Positions 1-8,223 of a stretch of DNA of 64,000 nucleotides are shown here, piece after piece. The notes beneath the pieces are model-generated. The model was not told the origin of the DNA and searched no databases. It saw only the letters and a list, made by a program, of their open reading frames with translations. Within the stretch, counting starts at the first letter, position 1, and each line of letters starts with the position of its first letter. Both the position numbers and the translations under genes were made by a program. The DNA lies in assembly GCF_020595055.1 (NCBI RefSeq), contig NZ_JAJDOO010000004.1, positions 177,355 to 241,354 on the forward strand, written 5' to 3'. This DNA is from Desulfosporosinus shakirovi (GTDB lineage Bacteria > Bacillota > Desulfitobacteriia > Desulfitobacteriales > Desulfitobacteriaceae).

Positions 1-81
1 ATAAGCAGTGGAGTCGAAACCGATGGATTTAAGGATAGGGGTAAAATACTGGAAATAGTGAGATTGATTAGGAGTATATAA
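1..81 (+). CDS. trpF: C-terminal end of phosphoribosylanthranilate isomerase (partial)
   Basis: Frame 1 is open from the window edge to a TAA at 79-81, giving 26 residues. The stretch SSGVETDGFKD followed by a helix ending LIRSI matches the C-terminal phosphate-binding end of TrpF enzymes, where a DVSSGVE-x-G-x-KD motif is nearly invariant. TrpF converts phosphoribosylanthranilate to the carboxyphenylamino-deoxyribulose phosphate in tryptophan synthesis. The gene body lies outside the window. It converges on rubrerythrin across a shared hairpin at 90-117. The family call rests on one motif, so it is probable rather than certain. Confidence 0.6.
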   Translation: MSSGVETDGFKDRGKILEIVRLIRSI

Positions 82-89
82 AATAAGCA

Positions 90-117
90 AAGCACGCCGA
101 CATTCTTCGGCGTGCTT
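90..117. terminator. bidirectional terminator hairpin between trpF end and rubrerythrin
   Basis: AAGCACGCCGA (90-100) pairs perfectly over 11 bp with TCGGCGTGCTT (107-117) around a 6-base loop. On the minus strand the stem is followed by a T-rich stretch, as expected for termination of the rubrerythrin gene. It lies between two convergent genes and could serve both. Confidence 0.8.
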
Positions 118-136
118 ATTGTATGACTAATTTTGC

Positions 137-682
137 TTATTTGAAATAACGGTCAAGTAATCCCTTGAAGGCTCTACCGTGACGAGCTTCATCCTTACAC
201 ATTTCATGAACTGTATCATGAATTGCATCTAAATTGAGTTTCTTCGCTAAAGTAGCCAGGTCCTTTTTCCCTTGAGTTGCACCACATTCAGCTTCCACCC
301 TTAGTTGCAGGTTCTTCTTGGTGTCTGCATCAACGACTTCTCCTAAAAGTTCGGCAAACTTCGCTGCATGTTCTGCTTCTTCCCAAGCAAACCGTTTGTA
401 AGCTTCGGCGACTTCAGGATAACCCTCCCGATCCGCTTGACGGCTCATCGCTAGGTACATACCAACTTCTGTACATTCACCGGTAAAATTAGCTCTTAAT
501 CCTTCGATGACTTCTGGGTCAACCCCTTGAGCAATTCCTACTTTATGCTCATCAGCCCACTCCAAAACCCCTTCAACTTTCTCTGAAAACTTACCCTTCG
601 GGGCCTTACATTGAGGGCAAATATCGGGAGCCTCATTTCCTTCATGAATGTAACCACAGATAGCGCAAACAAATTTTTTCAT
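137..682 (-). CDS. rubrerythrin with N-terminal rubredoxin domain (reverse rubrerythrin type)
   Basis: A 181-residue cytoplasmic non-heme iron protein. The rubredoxin-type iron site comes first (CAICG near residues 6-10, CPQCK near 22-26) and a ferritin-like four-helix di-iron domain follows (E-x-x-H repeats such as EEAEHAAKF and the C-terminal DEARHGRAF). This order is the reverse of classical rubrerythrin and is the form that reduces hydrogen peroxide and oxygen in clostridia, using electrons from NADH via rubredoxin-type carriers. The start is the ATG at 680-682, preceded by AGGAGAGG. It is monocistronic, with a terminator at 90-117. In an anaerobe it most likely serves oxidative-stress defence. 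Confidence 0.93.
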   Translation of the reverse strand: MKKFVCAICGYIHEGNEAPDICPQCKAPKGKFSEKVEGVLEWADEHKVGIAQGVDPEVIEGLRANFTGECTEVGMYLAMSRQADREGYPEVAEAYKRFAWEEAEHAAKFAELLGEVVDADTKKNLQLRVEAECGATQGKKDLATLAKKLNLDAIHDTVHEMCKDEARHGRAFKGLLDRYFK

Positions 683-812
683 TAAAATCCTCTCCTCTTT
701 AAATATTATTATTTTATGCGTCGTTAGCTGTACGCTTTTTACATTTCTTATTATATTATAATTATTATAAAAGTCAAGTGATTACATAAAGTTTTTATTC
801 CGTTCATATAAA

Positions 813-850
813 AAACCTTTACTTGAACTTTACAATTCAAACAAAGGTTT
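813..850. terminator. intergenic hairpin
   Basis: AAACCTTT (813-820) pairs with AAAGGTTT (843-850), with an inner TTGAA/TTCAA pair (823-827 / 836-840). No U-tract follows on the plus strand. It stands alone upstream of the divergent rubrerythrin promoter and next to the folded repeat that begins near 861. It may be the edge of that element rather than a true terminator. Confidence 0.4.
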
Positions 851-860
851 AACAAGGAAC

Positions 861-1080
861 TCGTTCAGTTAAAGCTGAACATCGAGACTTCGGTGACGTA
901 AGACTCCAGTACGATAGTCTCCGGTGGAGAGTATCGCCGAAAGCGCACGGCCCGTAACGAATACAATTGTGCTGAGGTTAGACTTATGCCGAAGGGGCAT
1001 ATCCACAGACGAATACATTCGCGCCGTAGGATGGAGTCTAGCTCCTTCGCACCAAGTGCCCAGAAGTCCCCTAAAAAACG
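861..1080. repeat. foldable intergenic repeat, family 1 (copy A)
   Basis: About 220 bases without a convincing gene but dense in short inverted repeats: GTTCAG/CTGAAC (863-880), a CGATA..TATCG stem enclosing CTCC-GGT-GGAG (near 911-936), and ATGCC-GAAG-GGGCAT (near 988-1001). The part at 873-910 aligns with 38306-38345 at about 32 of 38 positions plus a 2-base gap. In both copies a TCTCC-R-GTGGAGA hairpin ending in CGAAA follows. Short open frames crossing it lack ribosome binding sites and recognisable content. I read it as a diverged, non-coding palindromic repeat of unknown function. Confidence 0.55.
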
Positions 1081-1090
1081 ACCTGACCTA

Positions 1091-1303
1091 TTACACTTTC
1101 TTAATCTCGCTAGTATTTATATCCGCTCCACAGCATGGGCAAAGGTAATGATAGCCAGGGATACTCATTTCGATCGACTCGATATCATTGTCGCTAAAGT
1201 CATTAATCTTGTCTATAGCCAATTCCTTTAGCGTTACCGAGTCCCACTCAATCCCACTATGGACAGTATTACAGTAGGGACATTTATAATTCATGGCTAA
1301 CAC
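1091..1303 (-). CDS. small zinc-ribbon-like protein
   Basis: A 70-residue peptide with two CxxC pairs, CPYC near residue 8 and CPCC near residue 56. They are spaced to form a zinc ribbon with an acidic, helix-prone middle. I do not recognise a named family. The first possible start is GTG at 1301-1303; an in-frame ATG at 1292-1294 gives MNYKCPYC and may be the true start, since neither has a strong ribosome binding site. It sits downstream of the DUF3793 gene on the same strand, 25 bases away, so the two could be co-transcribed. A role in protein or nucleic-acid contact is typical of such ribbons but is not shown here. Confidence 0.6.
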   Translation of the reverse strand: MLAMNYKCPYCNTVHSGIEWDSVTLKELAIDKINDFSDNDIESIEMSIPGYHYLCPCCGADINTSEIKKV

Positions 1304-1328
1304 TCACTTTCTTACATTCAATCCTATT

Positions 1329-1934
1329 CTAAGTCGTCTCTTGATCAATATTTACGGCCAGCTTTCTCATTATACTGCGAGCTTGTCGGTACTTCTCGTA
1401 AACTTTATTTGAAGGCAGTTCATCTCCATAAATCCGCCAACCTTGTGTTCTTTTATAGGGAAGGGGCAGAAGTCCCATGAAACCCAAGACATCCTTCAAG
1501 GGATATCCTAAAAAAACTCCGACCTCATGAGGGAATTTAAGCGATATTATCCTGTGTTTGAGAAGACTCAGATAGGCCTCCAGCGAGTATTGCTTGGGAT
1601 AGTTTAAAGTCCTTAAAAATTCTTGAACAGGTTTTTGTCGCAATACGAAGTCTAACTTCTCTCTTTGATAAAAAATCACTTGCAGCCGCCCGTTTAGTTC
1701 TCGAATTTCCTTGATCTGCAGACCTTTTTGTTGAGTAAATAACGCTACAAATTCAATCCATTCTGCTTCATTCTCTACTGACACGTTTAGGAGCACAGAT
1801 GGTTTTATGCCTAAGACCAGAGATGCAAGGCTCTCGACTAAAAAGAGACTTTTCTCATGAAAGGTTTTGTCTTTCGCCCAAGCTACGAGTTTCCCCAAAT
1901 GCATAGTATTGAGATGATCCAACTGTTCTTGCAC
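1329..1934 (-). CDS. DUF3793 family protein
   Basis: A 201-residue soluble protein. The C-terminal stretch FPHEVGVFLGYPLKDVLGF, followed by a basic GWRIYG region, is the hallmark of DUF3793, a family of unknown function common in anaerobic Firmicutes and often found near flavodoxin, iron or redox genes. The start is GTG at 1932-1934 behind AAGGAG with a 7-base spacer. The zinc-ribbon peptide follows 25 bases downstream. No membrane segments or metal motifs are seen. Function is unknown; the neighbouring rubrerythrin hints at, but does not prove, a redox or iron context. Confidence 0.8.
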   Translation of the reverse strand: MQEQLDHLNTMHLGKLVAWAKDKTFHEKSLFLVESLASLVLGIKPSVLLNVSVENEAEWIEFVALFTQQKGLQIKEIRELNGRLQVIFYQREKLDFVLRQKPVQEFLRTLNYPKQYSLEAYLSLLKHRIISLKFPHEVGVFLGYPLKDVLGFMGLLPLPYKRTQGWRIYGDELPSNKVYEKYRQARSIMRKLAVNIDQETT

Positions 1935-2311
1935 GTTTAACTCCTTTGTGTTAATTTAGTCGTTATACTCTATATATTCTACGGTCAAACACTATTTATT
2001 CCTCCATATTTGATTTGTGGCATCGTTAATAGTTAAACGGTAAAAGTCATTGCTGGGGATTAACTGTATACAGAAATGGTTTTTGATCTATGGGAACCTT
2101 TATAAAGGGATTTTAAACAACAAACGCGAAATTAGAATTATTCGCCATAAATTCCGGCTCTTATGATTATTCCTCGCAAAGATGTAGGATACTAAAACCT
2201 AGGAAGTTGGTGCAAGTTTCTTTGGAAGATAAGGCTAAGGGCAATTAAAACTTCAGTAAACATTTGCATCAAGTTATTAACAATTAAATAAACTTTAAAG
2301 GGGCGCTATTC
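1935..2311. other. intergenic region without a gene
   Basis: Divergent spacer of 377 bases between the DUF3793 gene and the ABC transporter operon. It is AT-rich and all short frames lack ribosome binding sites. A weak promoter-like pair, TTGCAT (2264-2269) and AATAAA (2287-2292) with 17 bases between, precedes the ABC gene, but the match is poor. No hairpin with a U-tract and no riboswitch core was seen. Confidence 0.5.
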
Positions 2312-3085
2312 TTGGAACGTATCTTAATCAAGACCCATCAATTGACTAAACGGTATGGTCCCGTTTCGGTAGTCAAAGGTCTTAACCTAGAGGTTAAGGG
2401 CGGAGAAATATTCGGGTTCCTGGGACCGAACGGTGCGGGTAAAACTACCACCATTAAAATGTTAACCGGCCTGCTCGATCCCAGTGAAGGAGAGGCTTTT
2501 ATTTGTGACTATGATATTAGCAAACAGCCTACTAAAGCTAAGGCGCTGATGGCCTATGTGCCTGATCAGCCTAAATTATACGGTAAGCTGTCAGCACGGG
2601 AATTTTTATATCTTATTTCTGCTCTATATCGGGTTCCTAAAGATGTCATGAAGGAAAGGGCGGAACAACTTCTGGGCATGTTTGGACTTAGAGATCGAGC
2701 TGATGAATTATTAGAAGGATATTCCCACGGTATGCGTCAAAAGGTAGTGTTAGCATCAGCACTCATCCATCAGCCCAAAGTAATCCTTCTGGATGAGCCG
2801 ACTGTCGGACTAGACCCTGCAAGTGCCCGCTTGTTGAAGGATGTCTTACAGGAGCTGGCGCGGCAGGGGGCAGCAGTTTTTGTTTCTACTCATATTCTTG
2901 AAATTGCTGAGAGAATGTGCCATCGTGTGGCAATTCTTAAGGACGGTCAGCTGATTGCTCAGGGGAGTCCCGAGGAACTTCGCCAGAAGGTTGGGCATGG
3001 TGGGGAAAGCTTGGAAGATATCTTCCTGGAGCTAACTGGAGGGAATGAAAATGCTGATTTAATTAAGAGTCTGGAGGAGGGATAA
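2312..3085 (+). CDS. ABC transporter ATP-binding protein
   Basis: A 257-residue nucleotide-binding subunit. Walker A is GPNGAGKTT near residue 39, the signature region is YSHGMRQKV near 140, Walker B with the catalytic Glu is VILLDEPTVGLDP near 160, and the switch His is in STHILE near 195. The CcmA/YtrB-like layout fits ABC-2 type exporters. The start is TTG at 2312, behind AAAGGGG. It ends 4 bases before the permease gene, whose ribosome binding site lies in the 3' end of this gene, so the two form one operon. The substrate is unknown. Confidence 0.92.
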   Translation: MERILIKTHQLTKRYGPVSVVKGLNLEVKGGEIFGFLGPNGAGKTTTIKMLTGLLDPSEGEAFICDYDISKQPTKAKALMAYVPDQPKLYGKLSAREFLYLISALYRVPKDVMKERAEQLLGMFGLRDRADELLEGYSHGMRQKVVLASALIHQPKVILLDEPTVGLDPASARLLKDVLQELARQGAAVFVSTHILEIAERMCHRVAILKDGQLIAQGSPEELRQKVGHGGESLEDIFLELTGGNENADLIKSLEEG

Positions 3086-3089
3086 AATC

Positions 3090-4961
3090 ATGAAAATATT
3101 ATTGCCTCCTCCCTTAAGTGATCCGCCACAAAGTCATTCTTTTGTACAAGACTTTATGTTGCTGCTTAAAAACCAAATGCGCGTGAGCTGGAATAAGATG
3201 CGTCATAGGCCAGTGGGCACACTGATTGGGATGGCTGTCCTTTTGCTTGGATTGCTCGCCATCCTAGGTTCTTTGGGTTATTTTGCCTATGGAGCCTTAA
3301 AGACAATGCCCCCTCAAACAGCCAAAGGGTTTCTCTCGTTGTTATTTATGGTTGGATTAGTCAGCCAAATTTTCTTTGGAATTACAGCCGCATTTGCTGC
3401 CCTTTACATGTCCGATGATTTAGAACTCCTATTCATGGCACCAATCCCCATCAAGGTAGTTTTCGCTGTAAAGTCCCTGGCAGTTATCGGAAGTAACTTA
3501 TTGACAGCAATATTGTTTGCTTTCTTACCGGGAGTTTTTTATGGCTTACTCTTTCAAGCCGGGGCCTCCTTTTACATCCTGGTTTTCTTGGTGGGTATTG
3601 GGTTGTGGGCAATGGGTACAGCAATAGCTGAACTAATCAATCTGATAATCATGCGCATTGTACCCCCGCATCGAAGTAAAGAGGCCGTAGGCTTTATTGG
3701 AGCTTTGGCAGGGATTTTAATTGCCCTTGTATTTCAAATTCCTAATCTGTTGTTAAACAACCAGAGTGAGATCAACATAGGTTCTTGGATAGCCGGGCAG
3801 GAGCAAATGCTTAGCGCAATGGACTTTTTCCCTTGGGGCTGGGGTTCGCTTGCTTTAGTTGCAGGAATTTCGGGAAGCTTCCTTGTCGGACTGGGATGGA
3901 GCTTGTTGATACTCTTAGCGGGTGCATTTCTTTTTATGATGGCATTCAATCTTGTTGAGCGGGGATTTCGCAGAGGATTCATTTCGCTTAGCCAAGGAGA
4001 AGGCGGCAGGCGTCGTAAAAAACGAATTGTCCCAGCGAGTGGGGAAGAGCATCATCAACAGGAGCTGACTTCCTATTTAGCGTTTAAAGAAGAAGTTAGC
4101 GGTACTGCCTCTCCCTGGTTAGGAATGTGGGCGGTAGCCAAGAAAGATTTGCTTTCCATGAAACGTGACACTCGGGAATGGTTCGGTTATTTGGTTCCCT
4201 TGATCATCATGCTTTTCTTTGTCGCTCAATTTCTATTTTTCAAAGCAGAATCCAGCAGAGCCTCCTTAATATTAGTTTTAATTATGTACACTATTATGTT
4301 CAGCGGTAATTTGGCTTTACAATCTTTTGGCAGGGAGGGCGAATCCGACTGGCTTCTGAATAGTGTTCCACTTGCAGGATGGCCGGTGGTATGGGGGAAA
4401 TTAGTGGCTGCTATTCTACCAACCTTGTTGTTGATGGAAGCCTTGTTAGTCGGCACTGCTTTAGCAATAGGTGTCTCCACAACATTAACCTTGGCACTGG
4501 CATTTGGAGCTGTGTTCCTTTCCTTGGGGTCAAGTGCCATCGGGCTCTTTTATTCCATTAATAACTGCCGCTATAATCCAGACTCTCCGCAACAGCGTAT
4601 TTCCCCTGGGGCGACTTTGTTTATGTATCTGATTAACTTATTCTTTACACTCTTATTGGCATTAGGGTTAACGTATATTTTTCTGCCTGATGAGTTAGTC
4701 GCAATTCTTCGGGATCTGCCGCCCGTAACCTTTGAAGGCGGTTTTTTGTCAGGAATAATTTATGCGTTATATCTCTTGAGCCGGCCGTTACTGTGGTCGA
4801 CAACTTTGAGGATTTTGCTGGGAATTATCGTAACGGGTGGAGTATGGGCCTTGATGTTTTTTGGATTCATGGCGGCTACAGTTCGCCAGAGCAGGAAAGG
4901 TTTTCGGGTTGAACTCGTCACAGGCGGAAAGAAAAAGTTAGGTAAAAAACGTTGGTCTTGA
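3090..4961 (+). CDS. ABC-2 type exporter permease, large membrane subunit
   Basis: A 623-residue polytopic membrane protein with about 12-13 hydrophobic segments, arranged as an N-terminal half (residues 45-290), a basic cytoplasmic loop (about 300-350, with GGRRRKKR) and a C-terminal half (about 365-600). The size and two-block layout fit the putative ABC exporter permeases of Firmicutes that pair with a single ATPase. The start ATG at 3090 lies behind GGAGGAGGG, which overlaps the end of the ATPase gene. The C-terminus is strongly basic (GGKKKLGKKR). No substrate clue is visible; lipid, peptide or drug export are all possible. Confidence 0.8.
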   Translation: MKILLPPPLSDPPQSHSFVQDFMLLLKNQMRVSWNKMRHRPVGTLIGMAVLLLGLLAILGSLGYFAYGALKTMPPQTAKGFLSLLFMVGLVSQIFFGITAAFAALYMSDDLELLFMAPIPIKVVFAVKSLAVIGSNLLTAILFAFLPGVFYGLLFQAGASFYILVFLVGIGLWAMGTAIAELINLIIMRIVPPHRSKEAVGFIGALAGILIALVFQIPNLLLNNQSEINIGSWIAGQEQMLSAMDFFPWGWGSLALVAGISGSFLVGLGWSLLILLAGAFLFMMAFNLVERGFRRGFISLSQGEGGRRRKKRIVPASGEEHHQQELTSYLAFKEEVSGTASPWLGMWAVAKKDLLSMKRDTREWFGYLVPLIIMLFFVAQFLFFKAESSRASLILVLIMYTIMFSGNLALQSFGREGESDWLLNSVPLAGWPVVWGKLVAAILPTLLLMEALLVGTALAIGVSTTLTLALAFGAVFLSLGSSAIGLFYSINNCRYNPDSPQQRISPGATLFMYLINLFFTLLLALGLTYIFLPDELVAILRDLPPVTFEGGFLSGIIYALYLLSRPLLWSTTLRILLGIIVTGGVWALMFFGFMAATVRQSRKGFRVELVTGGKKKLGKKRWS

Positions 4962-5098
4962 AAAAAGCCTTGATCATACAAAATCATGTAGTGGCACCTT
5001 TTTCTATCACAAGAGAAGGGGGCTCTTGAAAGTTGATTAATATTGGATATAATTAAAAAGGAGCGTCGTCTGAATGACGCACTGCCGAGGAGGGATCA

Positions 5099-5299
5099 AT
5101 GTTGGACATTGCAGCCATGTCAACAGTGCTTAATCAAAACAAAGTTCATGAACAGGCGAGTCTAGCCGTTATGAAAATGGCAATGGATGTTGCCGTAAAT
5201 CAAAGTGATTTACTGATGTCTCTCGAAGGTGTGAATGCTAAGGCCATGGAAACGTCTGTCCAGCCTTTCCTAGGAGCTAATTTAGATATACAAGCCTAA
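5099..5299 (+). CDS. YjfB-like putative motility protein
   Basis: A 66-residue peptide with the pattern of the YjfB family: an N-terminal MLDIAAMS, then a QASLAVMKMAMDVA helix and a C-terminal LEG segment. In Bacillus, yjfB belongs to the SigD motility regulon and its biochemical role is unknown. The start ATG at 5099 follows GAGGAGGG. A small hairpin GCGTC-(8)-GACGC (5063-5080) lies in the leader. The gene ends at a strong terminator (5320-5366), so it is a single-gene unit. Membership is clear; function is not. Confidence 0.8.
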   Translation: MLDIAAMSTVLNQNKVHEQASLAVMKMAMDVAVNQSDLLMSLEGVNAKAMETSVQPFLGANLDIQA

Positions 5300-5319
5300 A
5301 GTATAAGGGAAGGGAACGA

Positions 5320-5366
5320 GGGACAGGTAGGCTGTTTTAGATAAATTGAAACAGCCTACCTGCCCC
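5320..5366 (+). terminator. rho-independent terminator after the YjfB-like gene
   Basis: An 18-bp stem (5320-5337 with 5349-5366, containing CAGGTAGGCTGTTT / AAACAGCCTACCTG and one A-C mismatch), followed by a T-rich tract at 5367-5380. Confidence 0.9.
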
Positions 5367-5475
5367 TTTTCTATTTGGTTTCTTGTATATTTAAAATCAA
5401 AATCAAAATCAAAAACATAAAACTAACAAATTAGGATAATACTAAACTTTGAAAATAAACTTGAGGAGGTTTCTA

Positions 5476-5766
5476 ATGATCAACAACACTGAGGGACAAC
5501 AAGCTCAACAAAGTGCACAACAGTTCGAACAACAAGCTCAGCAGGCACAACAAGGTGAACAAAAAGCTGAAAACTTTAATTCCTTAAATTCTGATCAAAG
5601 TACACAGCAAGGTCAATCGCAGCAATTCCAAAATATGCAACAGAGTCAATCACAACAATTACAGTCTGCACAACAGAAAAATCGAAATATGACTCAAGAA
5701 GAGATGAATCAGAAACAACAAGCATTTCAACAAAGTCAAAATCAACAAGGTCAAAGCTTCCAATAA
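5476..5766 (+). CDS. glutamine-rich low-complexity small protein
   Basis: A 96-residue, highly hydrophilic protein in which roughly 40% of residues are Gln, interspersed with Ala, Ser and Asn; it has no Cys or Trp and no hydrophobic core. The start ATG at 5476 is favoured over an upstream frame extension because AGGAGG (5464-5469) sits 6 bases before it. The composition resembles gamma-type small acid-soluble spore proteins (SspE) of Bacillus and the Gln-rich linker of the CotF-like protein at 37800. Repeats of the canonical SspE type are not evident, so this is only a suggestion. It is monocistronic with its own terminator. Confidence 0.7.
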   Translation: MINNTEGQQAQQSAQQFEQQAQQAQQGEQKAENFNSLNSDQSTQQGQSQQFQNMQQSQSQQLQSAQQKNRNMTQEEMNQKQQAFQQSQNQQGQSFQ

Positions 5767-5770
5767 TTTT

Positions 5771-5795
5771 AAAAGTCCGCCTAGTGCGGACTTTT
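5771..5795 (+). terminator. rho-independent terminator after the Gln-rich gene
   Basis: AAAAGTCCGC (5771-5780) pairs perfectly with GCGGACTTTT (5786-5795) around a 5-base loop, with the T-run built into the right arm. Confidence 0.95.
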
Positions 5796-5919
5796 TGTTA
5801 GTCATTTAAGCACTCAAAGACTATAATTTTATAAGTTAATTACATATAAGCTCTAAGCCTCAAAAATTGGATATTTTATGGTCATGATTTCGGCTGGATT
5901 GAGGGACAAATCCTTTGAC

Positions 5920-5937
5920 TTACACTACTTAATGTAA
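5920..5937. promoter_or_regulatory. palindromic site upstream of the efflux gene
   Basis: TTACA-(8)-TGTAA lies about 55 bases before the efflux gene and next to a TTGACT hexamer (5915-5920). The spacing resembles MarR or TetR operators. No matching regulator is adjacent, so this is only a candidate. Confidence 0.3.
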
Positions 5938-5991
5938 TTAACTTGTGTTATCTTTATAACATATAAAAATGACAATAGATTGATGAGGTAG

Positions 5992-6942
5992 ATGAGTTTG
6001 ATGGCAATTATGCTTGGTATTTTGGCATCGTTTTTTTTTGCAGTGACATTTGTCTTTAACCGTGCTATGGATTTGTCAGGTGGAAGTTGGATTTGGAGCG
6101 CAGTTCTAAGATATGCATTTATGCTACCGCCCCTTCTTGTCCTTGTTTTGGCAAGGAGAAATCTAAAACCGCTCTTATTAGATATGGGCCAGAGACCTAT
6201 GATTTGGCTTTTATGGAGCACGATTGGCTTCGGGATTTTTTATGCACCTCTTTGCTTGGCAGCTGATTATGGACCAGCCTGGTTAGTGGCAAGCATGTGG
6301 CAGATTACCATCGTAGCTGGTTCTTTACTTGTTCCGTTTTTTCATACTGCAATTCAAACAGAAACGGGGTTAAAGAAAGTCCGCTCTTCTATACCTGTGA
6401 AAGGCCTTGCCATTTCATTAATCATTCTATTGGGCATTGGTCTGATGCAACTGCAACAGGCTCAGGTTCTTACGGCTAAAGAGATAATATTTGGAATTTT
6501 ACCCGTTTTGGTTGCGGCATTTGCTTATCCTTTAGGTAATCGTAAGATGATGGAGGAGTGTGCAGGACGATTTGACACCTATCAAAGAGTCCTTGGAATG
6601 ACGCTTGCGAGTCTGCCTTTTTGGCTTATATTATCGATAATAGGGGTAGTGAAGGTCGGACTTCCGAGCGGCAATCAAACGATGCAATCGGTTATTGTCG
6701 CACTTTCATCCGGTGTTATCGCAACGATTCTTTTCTTTTCAGCAACTGATATGACCAAGGGTGATGTCCACAAGCTTGCTGCAGTGGAAGCGACACAGTC
6801 TGGGGAAGTAATCTTTGCCCTTTTAGGTGAATTGGTAATTCTTCAGGGGCCGTTTCCGACAATGTGGTCGATGGCAGGAATGCTTCTTATCGTTCTGGGC
6901 ATGATCTTACATAGTTTCTTCGGACAAAGGGAGAAAAGCTGA
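5992..6942 (+). CDS. drug/metabolite transporter superfamily protein, multidrug efflux type
   Basis: A 316-residue protein with about ten hydrophobic helices in two EamA-like halves. The N-terminal ASFFFAVTFVFNRAMDLSGGSW and central FAYPLGNRKMM segments match the multidrug resistance efflux transporter family within the DMT superfamily. It is expected in the cytoplasmic membrane, exporting small hydrophobic or cationic compounds. The start is ambiguous: ATG at 5992 follows GAGGT closely, and ATG at 6001 is an alternative. It stands alone, preceded by a candidate palindromic operator at 5920-5937. The substrate is unknown. Confidence 0.8.
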   Translation: MSLMAIMLGILASFFFAVTFVFNRAMDLSGGSWIWSAVLRYAFMLPPLLVLVLARRNLKPLLLDMGQRPMIWLLWSTIGFGIFYAPLCLAADYGPAWLVASMWQITIVAGSLLVPFFHTAIQTETGLKKVRSSIPVKGLAISLIILLGIGLMQLQQAQVLTAKEIIFGILPVLVAAFAYPLGNRKMMEECAGRFDTYQRVLGMTLASLPFWLILSIIGVVKVGLPSGNQTMQSVIVALSSGVIATILFFSATDMTKGDVHKLAAVEATQSGEVIFALLGELVILQGPFPTMWSMAGMLLIVLGMILHSFFGQREKS

Positions 6943-7000
6943 TTGCCCTTTACGAAAGTTTACAGCAGTGGAGAAAAGGACTCATTCGAAGCTCCTAATA

Positions 7001-7060
7001 AATACTTCAAGGGGAGCGTATTACAATGCCTGAGAGGCGCGATATTCCCTTGAATGTATT
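7001..7060. terminator. convergent-gene hairpin
   Basis: AATAC-TTCAAGGG (7001-7013) pairs with CCCTTGAATGTATT (7047-7060) with one bulged base; a small GCC-TGAGA-GGC stem lies in the loop. It sits between convergent genes and overlaps the stop of the minus-strand gene. Confidence 0.6.
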
Positions 7061-7493
7061 AGCTTGTCAACGTCATATTTCTATTTCGATAATATGCAAG
7101 TACAAGTCCGAAGGAAGAAGCAGAGATAAAATGAGATATGCCAGCAAATAAAGCACGGTTTTCTAAATGGGGTAACTTAAATCCAATCGCTGCTCCATAT
7201 AAGAAAAACCATATAAATATGCTGAAAATCCACCCTTTAAATATGAGATGATTATTGTCTCGTATTAGAAAATAAAAGAGAATGCCAATAAATCCGGAAA
7301 AGAAGATTTGCGCTAATTGAGCAAAAATACCTTCACCAGTCCCTGACGCTAATTTACCAAGTAAAACAATAGAAGCCCAATCAAATAATCTTTCGTTATG
7401 GAAGCCACTAAAATATATAAGCCAATCAATAATATTCATCACAATTGCACCAAATACTCCTCCGATAAAACCTTGTACAACTCTATCTCTCAA
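7059..7493 (-). CDS. small multi-pass membrane protein of unknown function
   Basis: A 144-residue protein with four hydrophobic helices (about residues 8-28, 58-78, 85-103 and 112-137) and short polar loops. No conserved catalytic residues are recognised. The start is TTG at 7491-7493, supported by AAGGAGG with an 8-base spacer; no ATG lies near. It is monocistronic and converges on the efflux gene. Similar four-helix hypothetical proteins are frequent in clostridia. No function can be assigned. Confidence 0.7.
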   Translation of the reverse strand: MRDRVVQGFIGGVFGAIVMNIIDWLIYFSGFHNERLFDWASIVLLGKLASGTGEGIFAQLAQIFFSGFIGILFYFLIRDNNHLIFKGWIFSIFIWFFLYGAAIGFKLPHLENRALFAGISHFISASSFGLVLAYYRNRNMTLTS

Positions 7494-7791
7494 ATGGGAT
7501 ACCTCCTTAATGTGAGATATTATAGCCTGTATTTAAATTAATATTCAAAAGTAAGTAAATTATTAAATAACAGTTATACTCAGCACTTGGTTGAGGGGTT
7601 AATTCCTACTCTTTTCTAAATAAGAGTCTATAATAAAGGAATAATCCGTTAATCTTCGGTAAAAGTAAAGGTAACTGAAGTAAAGTTATAATTATCTTAT
7701 TTGCTTCATAGCAAGATATTGGGCATTGAAACTACTCTCAATATAAGTTATTTATATCTTTAGTATAAACTATAGAACGGGGAGCGATTTC

Positions 7792-8223
7792 ATGTCACTA
7801 GGTAACGCTAAAAGAACCGCTAATAAAGAGAAACGAAGAGAACTCAGGGAACAATTATCTCCAGACAAGGAGGTTTCTAAAGACCGGAAGCTAGTAAAAG
7901 AAGAAGTCAATCGCAGACTTGTCTCTGGATTACAAACTATAAGTCTAGAATACGACTCTCTCTATAATTATGAGAAAGCAAGCCTAAACAAGGACTGTGA
8001 ATTACTAAGTTTACTCTTTCACAGAATGTTTTTTTACAGGTTAAATGAGAAGCTATCCGGACTAAACTGTGACCATACGCTGCGTTTGAGCAAACAAATC
8101 CTTACTCAAATGCAATTAAGCAGAGGAAAAATTAACGAAATCTTTGAGGTGTTTAAAAAAAATGATGGGAATTGTGATTGTGAGATTCTTTACAATATCG
8201 AGAGCCAATTGATAGGTAAATAG
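7792..8223 (+). CDS. DUF2695-containing hypothetical protein
   Basis: A 143-residue soluble protein. The N-terminal 40 residues are basic and helical (KRTANKEKRRELREQL). The C-terminal part has CDHTLRLSKQIL near residue 84 and NCDCEILYNIE near 127, the CD-H-TLR / CDCE pattern that defines DUF2695. The conserved Cys and His suggest metal binding, though this is not shown for the family. The start ATG at 7792 follows GGGGAGCG. A terminator-like hairpin lies 117 bases downstream (8340-8375). The role is unknown. Confidence 0.75.
   Translation: MSLGNAKRTANKEKRRELREQLSPDKEVSKDRKLVKEEVNRRLVSGLQTISLEYDSLYNYEKASLNKDCELLSLLFHRMFFYRLNEKLSGLNCDHTLRLSKQILTQMQLSRGKINEIFEVFKKNDGNCDCEILYNIESQLIGK

Noticed and set aside
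924..1231. Two overlapping plus-strand open frames of 74 and 81 codons
   Set aside because: No ribosome binding site, no recognisable content, and they overlap the foldable repeat and the better-supported zinc-ribbon gene on the other strand.
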